From Rebecca billardiae RCC1528 (taxonomy: Eukaryota > Haptophyta), in assembly GCA_965240325.2 (NCBI GenBank), contig OZ251253.1, positions 62,001-126,000 of the forward strand: a DNA stretch of 64,000 nt, in the 5' to 3' direction. This document shows, piece after piece, positions 1 to 12,200 of the stretch (within the stretch, counting starts at the first letter, position 1; every line of letters starts with the position of its first letter). The notes under the pieces were generated by a model. That model had not been told where the DNA came from and did not search any database. It saw only the letters and a program-made list of their open reading frames with translations. Made by a program: the position numbers and the translations under genes.

Positions 1-3000
1 CGTCGACCACCAGCACGCCCAGCGCGCGAGAGAGCGCCTCGAGGTCGGCGGGCGACGACGCGCTCGCGCCGGGCGTGAGCACAGCCACAGCGTCGACCGC
101 GCGCTCGCCCGCGCCGCTGTCCGTGCTGAGCGTGAACACCACGTCCAGCAGCCCGTCGTCCGTGGTCGTCACAGAGCCCACGGCCAGCCGCTCCACGCCC
201 ACGCCCAGCGCGTCGGCAAGCGAGGCGAGCACGAAGCTGCTCGCGCCGTCAAACTCGGCGGCCGTCACGTTCAGCGTGAGCGCCACGTACTGCGTGCCCG
301 CGGACGCGTCGGGCGGCGGGCTCGGCGGCGAGGGCGGGAGCGGAGGCGGCCACGGCGCCGCGGGTGGTGCGGGTGGCGGCGAAGACGGGCGTGGCGGCGA
401 GGGTGGCGGCGACGGCGGTGCGTGCGCCCGGGGCGCGCTGGCCGCGGGCAATCCCAGCAGCGCCGACAGCTCGGCCAGGCTCGCCGGAGACTCGGCCGTC
501 GCGCCAGGCGTGAGCAAGCCCACCGGGTCGGCGACGGGCACCTCGTCGAGCAGCGGCGCCGTCGTCACGCGGACCACCACGTCGAGCAGCCCGCCCTCGC
601 CGCTCGACACCGAGTCGATCACCACGCGGTCCGGGTCGACGCCCAGCTGCGCCGCGAGCGCCTCGCGCACCGCGTCGCTCGACGCTGCAAACGCGGCCGC
701 GCTCGCGTCCACGCTCAGCGCGATGTACTGGTTGGTGCCAAAGTCGGGCGGCGGCGAGGGCGGCGAGGGCGGCGCCGAGGGCGGCATGAAGCCGCGCGGC
801 ACCGAGAGCACGGGCGTGCCGAGGAGGCTCGACAGCTCCGCGAGGGTGCCCGGCGACTCGTCAGTCGCGCCCGGCGCGAGAACGGACAGCGCGTCCACTG
901 CGAGCTCGCCCGCCACAGCGTCGGTCGTCACCTTGATCACCACCTCGAGCCCGCCACCGTCCACGCCGCGGGTCGATTCGACACTCACGCGGTCAACGCT
1001 CACGCCAAGCTGCGCAGCGATCGCCACGAGCGTCGACGCCGCCGTTGCACCAAATGCGTCCGCGCTCGTGTCGAGCACGAGGGCCACGTACTGCGCGACC
1101 GAGAAGTCGGGCGGCGGATGTGGCGGCGGCGACGGCGGCGGCGGCGGCGTGGGCGGCGAGGGCGGCGGCGAAGGCGGCGACGAGGGCGGCACGTGGTTGA
1201 ACGGCTGCGCGCGCACGGGCACGCCCAGCGCGGCCGAGAGCTCAGCCAGGCTGGTTGGCGACGTCGGCGTCGCGCCCGGCGCGAGCGCGGCGGCAGGGTC
1301 TACCGGCGTCTCGCCCGCGGCCGCGTCCGTCGTCACCTTGAACACCACGCTCAGCAGCCCGCCCTCGCTCCGCACCTGCTCGACGCTCACGCGCGACGCG
1401 TCCACGCCGAGCTCGGCCGCCACGCGCGACACCGTCTGCGCCGTCACCGCCGCGAATGCGACGGGCGTCATGTCGAGCTGCAGCACGACGTACTCCTCGC
1501 GGTCGAAGCTCGGCGGGGGCGAGGGCGACGGCGGCAGCGGCGGCGGCGACGGCGGCACGTGCCGGTGCGGCGCGTCGACCACCAGCACGCCCAGTGCGCG
1601 AGAGAGCGCCTCGAGGTCTGAGGGCGACGACGCGCTCGCGCCGGGCGTGAGCACAGCCACTGCGTCGACCGCGCGCTCGCCCGCGCCGCTGTCCGTGCTG
1701 AGCGTGAACACCACGTCCAGCAGCCCGTCGTCAGTTGTCGTCACAGAGCCCACGGCCAGCCGCTCCATGCCCACGCCCAGCGCGTCAGCGAGCGAGGCGA
1801 GCAGGAAGCTGCTCGCGCCGTCAAACTCGGCGGCCGTCACGTTCAGCGTGAGCGCCACGTACTGCGTGCCCGCGGACGCGTCGGGCGGCGGGCTCGGCGG
1901 CGAGGGCGGGCGCGGAGGCGGCGACGGCGCCGATGGCGGTGCGGGTGGCGGCGAAGACGGGCGTGGCGGCGAAGGCGGCGGCGAAGGCGGCGCGTGCGCC
2001 CGGGGCGCGCTGCCCACGGGCACGCCCAGCAGCGCCGACAGCTCGGCCAGGCTCGCCGGAGACTCGGACGTCGCGCCCGGCGTGAGCGAGCCCACCGGGT
2101 CGGCGACGGGAACCTCGTCGAGCAGCGGCGCCGTCGTCACGCGGATCACCACGTCGAGCAGCCCGCCCTCGCCGCTCGACACCGAGTCGATCACCACGCG
2201 GTCCGGATCGACGCCCAGCTGCGCCGCGAGCGCCTCGCGCACAGCGTCGCTCGACGCTGCGAACGCGGCCGCGCTCGCCTCCACGCTCAGCGCGATGTAC
2301 TGGTTGGTGCCAAAGTCGGGCGGCGGCGAGGGCGGCGAGGGCGACGCCGAGGGCGGCATGAAGCCGCGCGGCACCGAGAGCACGGGCGTGCCGAGGAGGC
2401 TCGACAGCTCCGCGAGGGTGCTCGGCGACTCGTCGGTCGCGCCCGGCGCGAGAACGGACAGCGCGTCCACTGCGAGCTCGCCCGCCACGGCGTCGGTCGT
2501 CACCTTGATCACCACCTCGAGCCCGCCACCGTCCACGCCGCCGGTCGACTCCACACTCACGCGGTCGGCGCTCACGCCCAGCTGCGCAGCGATCGCCGCG
2601 AGCGTCGACGCCGCCGTCGCGTCGAACGCGTCCGCGCTCGTGTCGAGCACGAGGGCCACGTACTGCGCGCGCGTGTAGTCTGGCGGTGGCTGCGGCGGCG
2701 CAGAGGGCGACGCGGGCGGCGACGAGGGCGGCACGTGGTTCAACGGCTGAGCGCGCACGGGCACGCCCAGCGCCGCGGACAGCTCGGCAAGGCTTGTGAA
2801 CGAGCTCGCGGTCGCGCCAGGGGTGAGCATGGCGGCCACGTCAACACTCGGCTCACCCGCCGACTCAGCCGTCGTCACCTTCAGCACCACGCTGAGCAGA
2901 CCGGCCTCACTCCGCACCTGCTCGACGCTCACGCGCGACGCGTCCACGCCGAGCTCGGCCGCCACGCGCGACACCGTCTGCGCAGAGACGGACGCGAACG

Positions 3001-6000
3001 CGACAGAGCTCATGTCGAGCCGCAGCGCGACGTACTGCTCGCTGTCGAAGCTCGGCGGGGGCGAGGGCGACGGCGGCAGCGGCGGCGGCGATGGCGGCAC
3101 GTGCCGATGCGGCGCGTCGACCACCAGCACGCCCAGCGCGCGAGAGAGCGCCTCGAGGTCGGCGGGCGACGACGCGCTCGCGCCGGGCGTGAGCACAGCC
3201 ACAGCGTCGACCGCGCGCTCGCCCGCGCCGCTGTCCGTGCTGAGCGTGAACACCACGTCCAGCAGCCCGTCGTCCGTGGTCGTCACAGAGCCCACGGTCA
3301 GCCGCTCCACGCCCACGCCCAGCGCGTCGGCGAGCGAGGCGAGCAGGAAGCTGCTCGCGCCGTCAAACTCGGCGGCCGTCACGTTCAGCGTGAGCGCCAC
3401 GTACTGCGTGCCCGCGGACGCGTCGGGCGGCGGGCTCGGCGGCGAGGGCGGGAGCGGAGGCGGCCACGGCGCCGCGGGTGGTGCGGGTGGCGGCGAAGAC
3501 GGGCGTGGCGGCGAGGGTGGCGGCGACGGCGGTGCGTGCGCCCGGGGCGCGCTGGCCGCGGGCAATCCCAGCAGCGCCGACAGCTCGGCCAGGCTCGCCG
3601 GAGACTCGGCCGTCGCGCCAGGCGTGAGCAAGCCCACCGGGTCGGCGACGGGCACCTCGTCGAGCAGCGGCGCCGTCGTCACGCGGACCACCACGTCGAG
3701 CAGCCCGCCCTCGCCGCTCGACACCGAGTCGATCACCACGCGGTCCGGGTCGACGCCCAGCTGCGCCGCGAGCGCCTCGCGCACCGCGTCGCTCGACGCT
3801 GCAAACGCGGCCGCGCTCGCGTCCACGCTCAGCGCGATGTACTGGTTGGTGCCAAAGTCGGGCGGCGGCGAGGGCGGCGAGGGCGGCGCCGAGGGCGGCA
3901 TGAAGCCGCGCGGCACCGAGAGCACGGGCGTGCCGAGGAGGCTCGACAGCTCCGCGAGGGTGCCCGGCGACTCGTCAGTCGCGCCCGGCGCGAGAACGGA
4001 CAGCGCGTCCACTGCGAGCTCGCCCGCCACAGCGTCGGTCGTCACCTTGATCACCACCTCGAGCCCGCCACCGTCCACGCCGCGGGTCGATTCGACACTC
4101 ACGCGGTCGACGCTCACGCCAAGCTGCGCAGCGATCGCCACGAGCGTCGACGCCGCCGTTGCACCAAATGCGTCCGCGCTCGTGTCGAGCACGAGGGCCA
4201 CGTACTGCGCGACCGAGAAGTCGGGCGGCGGATGTGGCGGCGGCGACGGCGGCGGCGGCGGCGTGGGCGGCGAGGGCGGCGGCGAAGGCGGCGACGAGGG
4301 CGGCACGTGGTTGAACGGCTGCGCGCGCACGGGCACGCCCAGCGCGGCCGAGAGCTCAGCCAGGCTGGTTGGCGACGTCGGCGTCGCGCCCGGCGCGAGC
4401 GCTGCGGCAGGGTCCACCGGCGTCTCGCCCGCGGCCGCGTCCGTCGTCACCTTGAACACCACGCTCAGCAGCCCGCCCTCGCTCCGCACCTGCTCGACGC
4501 TCACGCGCGACGCGTCCACGCCGAGCTCGGCCGCCACGCGCGACACAGTCTGCGCCGTCACCGCGGCGAACGCGACGGGCGTCATGTCGAGCTGCAGCAC
4601 GACGTACTCCTCGCGGTCGAAGCTCGGCGGGGGCGAGGGCGACGGCGGCAGCGGCGGCGGCGACGGCGGCACGTGCCGGTGCGGCGCGTCGACCACCAGC
4701 ACGCCCAGTGCGCGAGAGAGCGCCTCGAGGTCTGAGGGCGACGACGTGCTCGCGCCGGGCGTGAGCACAGCCACTGCGTCGACCGCGCGCTCGCCCGCGC
4801 CGCTGTCCGTGCTGAGCGTGAACACCACGTCCAGCAGCCCGTCGTCCGTGGTCGTCACAGAGCCCACGGCCAGCCGCTCCACGCCCACACCGAGCGCATC
4901 AGCGAGCGACGCAAGCAGGAAGCTGCTCGCGCCGTCAAACTCGGCGGCCGTCACGTTCAGCGTGAGCGCCACGTACTGCGTGCCCGCGGACGCGTCGGGC
5001 GGCGGGCTCGGCGGCGAGGGCGGGCGCGGAGGCGGCGACGGCGCCGATGGCGGTGCGGGTGGCGGCGAAGACGGGCGTGGCGGCGAAGGCGGCGGCGATG
5101 GCGGCGCGTGCGCCCGGGGCGCGCTGCCCACGGGCACGCCCAGCAGCGCCGACAGTTCGGCCAGGCTCGCCGGAGACTCGGACGTCGCGCCCGGCGTGAG
5201 CGAGCCCACCGGGTCGGCGACGGGAACCTCGTCGAGCAGCGGCGCCGTCGTCACGCGGATCACCACGTCGAGCAGCCCGCCCTCGCCGCTCGACACCGAG
5301 TCGATCACCACGCGGTCCGGATCGACGCCCAGCTGCGCCGCGAGCGCCTCGCGCACAGCGTCGCTCGACGCTGCAAACGCGGCCGCGCTCGCCTCCACGC
5401 TCAGCGCGATGTACTGGTTGGTGCCAAAGTCGGGCGGCGGCGAGGGCGGCGAGGGCGGCGCCGAGGGCGGCATGAAGCCGCGCGGCACCGAGAGCACGGG
5501 CGTGCCGAGGAGGCTCGACAGCTCCGCGAGGGTGCCCGGCGACTCGTCAGTCGCGCCCGGCGCGAGAAAGGACAGCGCGTCCACTGCGAGCTCGCCCGCC
5601 ACAGCGTCGGTCGTCACCTTGATCACCACCTCGAGCCCGCCACCGTCCACGCCGCCGGTCGATTCGACACTCACGCGGTCGGCGCTCACGCCCAGCTGCG
5701 CAGCGATCGCCGCGAGCGTCGACGCCGCCGTCGCGTCGAACGCGTCCGCGCTCGTGTCGAGCACGAGGGCCACGTACTGCGCGCGCGTGTAGTCTGGCGG
5801 TGGCTGCGGCGGCGCAGAGGGCGACGCGGGCGGCGACGAGGGCGGCACGTGGTTCAACGGCTGAGCGCGCACGGGCACGCCCAGCGCCGCGGACAGCTCG
5901 GCAAGGCTTGTGGGCGAGCTCGCGGTCGCGCCAGGGGTGAGCATGGCGGCCACGTCAACACTCGGCTCACCCATCGTCCCATCCGTCGTCACCTTGAACA

Positions 6001-6234
6001 CCACGCTGAGCAGACCGTCCTCGCTCCGCACCTGCTCGACGCTCACGCGCGACGCGTCCACGCCGAGCTCGGCCGCCACGCGCGACACAGTCTCCGCGGA
6101 GACGGACGCGAACGCGACCGAGCTCATGTCGAGCCGCAGCGCGACGTACTGCTCGCTGTCGAAGCTCGGCGGGGGCGAGGGCGACGGCGGCAGCGGCGGC
6201 GGCGACGGAGGCACGTGCCGATGCGGCGCGTCGA
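1..6234 (-). repeat. 3,114-bp higher-order repeat (eight modules), two near-identical copies
   Basis: The same anchor (ccaccagcac) stands at 7, 3121 and 6235, spaced exactly 3,114 bp (1,038 codons). Copies 1 and 2 differ at only scattered bases, for example around 199-235 versus 3313-3349. Each unit splits into half-units of four modules, 1,572 and 1,542 bp (anchors 7, 1579, 3121). A third, more diverged copy starts at 6235 and continues to about 8.9 kb. Confidence 0.8.
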
Positions 6235-9200
6235 CCACCAGCACGCCCAGCGCGCGAGAGAGCGCCTCGAGGTCGGCGGGCGACGACGCGCTCGCGCCGG
6301 GCGTGAGCAAAGCCACAGCGTCGACCGCGCGCTCGCCCGCGCCGCCGTCCGTGCTGAGCGTGAACACCACGTCCAGCAGCCCGTCGTCCGTGATCGTCGC
6401 AGAGCCCACGGTCAGCCGCTCCACGCCCACGCCCAGCGCGTCGGCGAGCGAGGCGAGCAGCAAGCTGCTCGCGCCGTCAAACTCGGCGGCCGTCACGTTC
6501 AGCGTGAGCGCCACGTACTGCGTGCCCGCGGACGCGTCGGGCGGCGGGCTCGGCGGCGAGGGCGGGCGCGGAGGCGGCGACGGCGCAGCAGGCGGTGCGG
6601 GTGGCGGCCAGGACGGGCGCGGCGGCGAAGGCGGCGGCGACGGCGGTGCGTGCGCCCGGGGCACGCTGGCCACGGGCAATCCCAGCAGCGCCGACAGCTC
6701 TGCCAGGCTCGCCGGAGACTCGGCCGTCGCGCCCGGCGTGAGCGAGCCCACCGGGTCGGCGACGGGCACCTCGTCGAGCAGCGGCGCCGTCGTCACGCGG
6801 ATCACCACGTCGAGCAGCCCGCCCTCACCGCTCGACACCGAGTCGATCACCACGCGGTCCGGGTCGACGCCCAGCTGCGCCGCAAGCGCCTCGCGCGCCG
6901 CGTCGCTCGACGCTGCAAACACAGCCGCGCTCGATTCCACGCTCAGCGCGATGTACTGGTTGGTGCCAAAGTCGGGCGGCGGCGAGGGCGGCGAGGGCGG
7001 CGCCGAGGGCGGCATGAAGCCGCGCGGCACCGAGAGCACGGGCGTGCCGAGGAGGCTCGACAGCTCCGCGAGGGTGCCCGGCGACTCGTCAGTCGCGCCC
7101 GGCGCGAGAATGGACAGCGCGTCCACTGCGAGCTCGCCCGCCACGGCGTCGGTCGTCACCTTGATCACCACCTCGAGCCCGCCACCGTCCACGCCACTGG
7201 TGGACTCCACACTCACGCGGTCGGCGCTCACGCCCAGCTGCACAGCGATCGCCGCCAGCGTCGACGCCGCTGTCGCGTCGAACGCCTCCGCGCTCGTGTC
7301 CAGCACGAGGGCCACGTACTGCCCGACCGAGAAGTCGGGCGGCGGCAATGGCGGCGGCGACGGCGGCGCAGGCGGAGGGGCAGGCGGCACGTGATTCCGC
7401 GGCAGAGCTCGGACAGGGACCCCCAGCGCCTCGGACAGCTCTGCGAGGCTGGCCAGAGAGCTCGTCGGGGCGCCAGGAGTGAGTGCCGCCGCTGCATGCA
7501 CAGTCTGCTCACCAGCAGCTGTGTCGGTCGCAATCTTGATCACCACGCTCAGCAGACCATCTGCTGATTGCACCGCCTCCACTGTGACGCGCGAGGCGGC
7601 CACGCCCAGCGCGCTCGCCACGTTCGCCTCGACCGCTGGGGCGAGCGCTGCAAACTCAGAAGCCGCCATGTCCACTTGCAGGAGCACGTACTCGTTTGCG
7701 CTGCGGTCGGGTGGCGGAGCTGGTGCAGGCACTGGCGGGCTCGGAGGCATGCCGAGCTGCGCTGGCGGCAGCGGCGGCGGCGACGGCGGCACGTGCCGAT
7801 GCGGCGCGTCGACCACCAGCACGCCCAGCGCGCGAGAGAGCGCCTCGAGATCGGCGGGCGACGACGCGCTCGCGCCGGGCGTGAGCACAGCCACAGCGTC
7901 GACCGCGCGCTCGCCCGCGCCGCCGTCCGTGCTGAGCGTGAACACCACGTCCAGCAGCCCGTCGTCAGTGGTCGTCACAGATCCCACGGCCAGCCGCTCC
8001 ACGCCCACGCCCAGCGCGTCGGCGAGCGAGGCGAGCAGCAAGCTGCTCGCGCCGTCAAACTCGGCGGCCGTCACGTCCAGCGTGAGCGCCACGTACTGCG
8101 TGCCCGCGGACGCGTCGGGCGGCGGCCTCGGCGGCGAGGGCGGGAGCGGAGGCGGCGACGGCGCCGATGGCGGTGCGGGTGGCGGCGACGACGGGCGCGG
8201 CGGCGAGGGTGGCGGCGACGGCGGCGCGTGCGCCCGGGGCACGCTGCCCACGGGCAATCCCAGCAGCGCCGACAGCTCGGCCAGGCTCGCCGGAGACTCC
8301 ACCGTCGCGCCCGGCGTGAGCGAGCCCACCGGGTCGGCGACGGGCACCTCGTCGAGCAGCGGCGCCGTCGTCACGCGGACCACCACGTCGAGCAGCCCGC
8401 CCTCGCCGCTCGACACCGAGTCGATCACCACGCGGTCCGGGTCGACGCCCAGCTGCGCCGCGAGCGCCTCGCGCACCGCGTCGCTCGACGCCGCAAACGC
8501 GGCCGCGCTCGCCTCCACGCTCAGCGCGATGTACTGGTTGGTGCCAAAGTCGGGCGGCGGCGAGGGCGGCGAGGGCGGCGCCGAGGGCGGCATGAAGCCG
8601 CGCGGCACCGAGAGCACGGGCGTGCCGAGGAGGCTCGACAGCTCCGCGAGGGTGCTCGGCGACTCGTCAGTCGCGCCCGGCGTCAGCACAGCGAGCGCGT
8701 CCACCGCCTCCTCGCCCGCTGCAACGTCCGTCGTCACCCTGATCACCACCTCGAGCCCACCGCTCGATCCAGCGATCGTGTGCACGCTCACTCTGCTCGC
8801 GTCCACGCCCAGCTCGGCTGCGACAGCAGCGACAAGCTCGTCTGCACTCAGAGCGAAGTCAGCTGCGCTCGTCTCGAGCACGACAGAGACGTACTGCGCA
8901 CTGGCGAAGTCCGGCGGCGGGTGCGGCGGCGGCGATGGCGGCAGGTGGCCCCGAGGCAGGGCCACCACAGCAAGGCCCAACATCTCCGACAGCTCGTCCA
9001 GGCTCTCCACCAGTGCCCCGTCCTCACCGGGGGTGAGGCGCTGGGCGACCTCTTGGACTGGCTCGTCCGAGGAAGAGGGCGGGCGGATGACGAACACCAC
9101 GTCAACCTGGCCACCGCCAGCGTCGTCCACGAGCTCGATCTGCACCTGCTCTGCGTCGACCCCGAGCGTTGCCGACAGCGCTGCAAGCACTGATGAGCTT

Positions 9201-12200
9201 GCAGCTGCAAACTCTTCAGCGCTCGCCCTGAAAGTCAGCAGCACGTGCGATGAGGTGCCCGATGGCGGTGGGGACGGAGGGACTGGCGGCGGGTGTGGCG
9301 GTGACGGCGGCCTGGAAGGGGGCGGCAGGCTGGGCGGCGGTGGGGCAGACGGCGGCGCCAAAGGCGGCACGTGCGCGCGCGGCACCGAGACCACGTCCAC
9401 GCCGAGCGCAGCCGACAGCTCCTCCAGGCTCGCCGGCGCCGTCTCGGAGGCGCCCGGCGCGAGCTCCGCGATCGGGTCGACGGCGGTCTCGCCGAGTGAC
9501 GGCTCGGTCGTCACGCGGATCACCACGTCGAGCTCGCCGCCAGTCGTGCTCGCCGTGCTCTCCACGCTCAGCCGCGACGCGTCCACGCCCAGCTCATCCG
9601 CAAGCGCCTCGAGCAGGGCAGCGCTCTGCTCGCTGAACGCAGCCTCCGTCGTGCCCAGCGTCAGCCTCACGAACGTCTCAGCCACCAGCGGCGGCGGCGG
9701 CGGCGGCGAAGGTCGCGACGGGCTGCGCGGCACCTCCAGCACCGTCACGCCGAGCGACGCCGACAGCTCGGACAGGCTCCCGACAGACGCGGACGATACA
9801 CCCGGCGTCAGCTGCGCCGCAGCGTCGACAGGTGTCTCCCCTGCCTCCTCGTCAGTGCTCACCTTGATCACGACGCGGAGGCTGCCGTCGGCGTTCACGC
9901 CGAGCACGTCCAGGCTCACGCGGCTGGCAGACACGCCGAGCTCCGCGGCGAGCGCCACCAGCACGCTGCCGCCACTCACCGCAAACTCCTCAGGCGTCGT
10001 GTCGAGCGCCAGCTCCACGTACTCTGTCGACGCTGAGCCCGGCGGCGGCGACGGCGGTGAGGGCGGCGGGTCGGGCGGCGACGGCGGCGGTGAAGGCGGC
10101 GGCTGGCGCGGCGACGGCGGCGGTGGCGTCGGCGGCGACGGCGGCGCCGGCGGCGGAGACGGCGGCACGTGCGCGCGTGGCACCGAGACCACGTCCACGC
10201 CGAGCGCAGCCGACAGCTCCTCCAGGCTCGCCGGCGCCGTCTCGGAGGCGCCCGGCGCGAGCTCCGCGATCGGGTCGATGGCGGTCTCGCCGAGTGACGG
10301 CTCGGTCGTCACGCGGATCACCACGTCGAGCTCGCCGCCCGCCGTGCCCGCTGTGCTCGCCACGCTCAGCCGCGACGCGTCCACGCCCAGCTCGTCCGCT
10401 AGCGCCTCGAGCAGGGCAGCGCTCTGCTCGCTGAACGCAGCCTCCGTCGTGCCCAGCGTCAGCCGCACGAACGTCTCAGCCACCAGCGGCGGCGGCGGCG
10501 GCGGTGAGGGCGGCGCGAGGCTGCGCGGCTGCTCGAGCACGAGCACGCCCAGCGACGCCGACAGCTCCGCCAGGCTCGCCACCGACCCTGCCGACGCCCC
10601 TGGCGTGAGCTGCGCCGCCGCATTCACTGCAACCTCGCCCGCCTCCACGTCCGTCGTCACCTTGAGCAGCACGCGCAGGCTGCCGTCCTCGTTCGGCTCG
10701 AGCACGTCAATGCCGACGCGCGAAGGGTCCACGCCGAGCTCGGCAGCCAACGCCGCCAGCACGCCGCCGCTGAGCACGGCAAAATCCTCCGCGGACACGT
10801 CCAGGCGCAGCTCCACGTACTCCGTCGTCGCAGAGCCCGGCGGCGGAGATGGCGGCGAGGGCGGCGGGTCGGGAGGCGATGGAGGCGGAGATGGCGGTGG
10901 GGAGAGCGGCGACGGCGGGGCTGGCGGCGGGCGGAGTGGGGGCGCAGGTGGAGGAGACGGCGGCACGTGCGCGCGTGGCACCGAGACCACGTCCACGCCG
11001 AGCGCAGCCGACAGCTCCTCCAGGCTCGCCGGCGCCGTCTCGGAGGCGCCCGGCGCGAGCTCCGCGATCGGGTCGACGGCCGTCTCGCCGAGTGACGGCT
11101 CGGTCGTCAGGCGGATCACCACGTCGAGCGCGCCGCCCGTCGTGCTCGCCGTGCTCTCCACGCTCAGCCGCGACGCGTCCACGCCCAGCTCGTCCGCGAG
11201 CGCCTCGAGCAGGGCAGCGCTCTGCTCGCTGAACGCAGCCTCCGTCGTGCCCAGCGTCAGCCGCACGAACGTCTCAGCCACCAGCGGCGGCGGCGGCGGC
11301 GGCGAAGGTCGCGACGGGCTGCGCGGCACCTCCAGCACCGTCACGCCGAGCGACGCCGACAGCTCGGACAGGCTCCCGACAGACGCGGACGATACACCCG
11401 GCGTCAGCTGCGCCGCAGCGTCGACAGGTGTCTCCCCTGCCTCCTCGTCAGTGCTCACCTTGATCACGACGCGGAGGCTGCCGTCGGCGTTCACGCCGAG
11501 CACGTCCAGGCTCACGCGGCTGGCAGACACGCCGAGCTCCGCGGCGAGCGCCACCAGCACGCTGCCGCCACTCACCGCAAACTCCTCAGGCGTCGTGTCG
11601 AGCGCCAGCTCCACGTACTCTGTCGACGCTGAGCCCGGCGGCGGCGACGGCGGCGACGGCGGCGGATCGGGCGGCGACGGCGGCGGTGAAGGCGGCGGCT
11701 GGCGCGGCGACGGCGGCGGTGGCGTCGGCGGCGACGGCGGCGCCGGCGGCGGAGACGGCGGCACGTGCGCGCGTGGCACCGAGACCACGTCCACGCCGAG
11801 CGCAGCCGACAGCTCCTCCAGGCTCGCCGGCGCCGTCTCGGAGGCGCCCGGCGCGAGCTCCGCGATCGGGTCGATGGCGGTCTCGCCGAGTGACGGCTCG
11901 GTCGTCACGCGGATCACCACGTCGAGCTCACCGCCCGCCGTGCCCGCTGTGCTCGCCACGCTCAGCCGCGACGCGTCCACGCCCAGCTCGTCCGCAAGCG
12001 CCTCGAGCAGGGCAGCGCTCTGCTCGCTGAACGCAGCCTCCGTCGTGCCCAGCGTCAGCCGCACGAACGTCTCAGCCACCAGCGGCGGCGGCGGCGGCGG
12101 AGAATGCGGCGGCGGCGGCGGCGAGGGCGGCGCGAGGCTGCGCGGCTGCTCGAGCACGAGCACGCCCAACGACGCCGACAGCTCCGCCAGGCTCGCCACC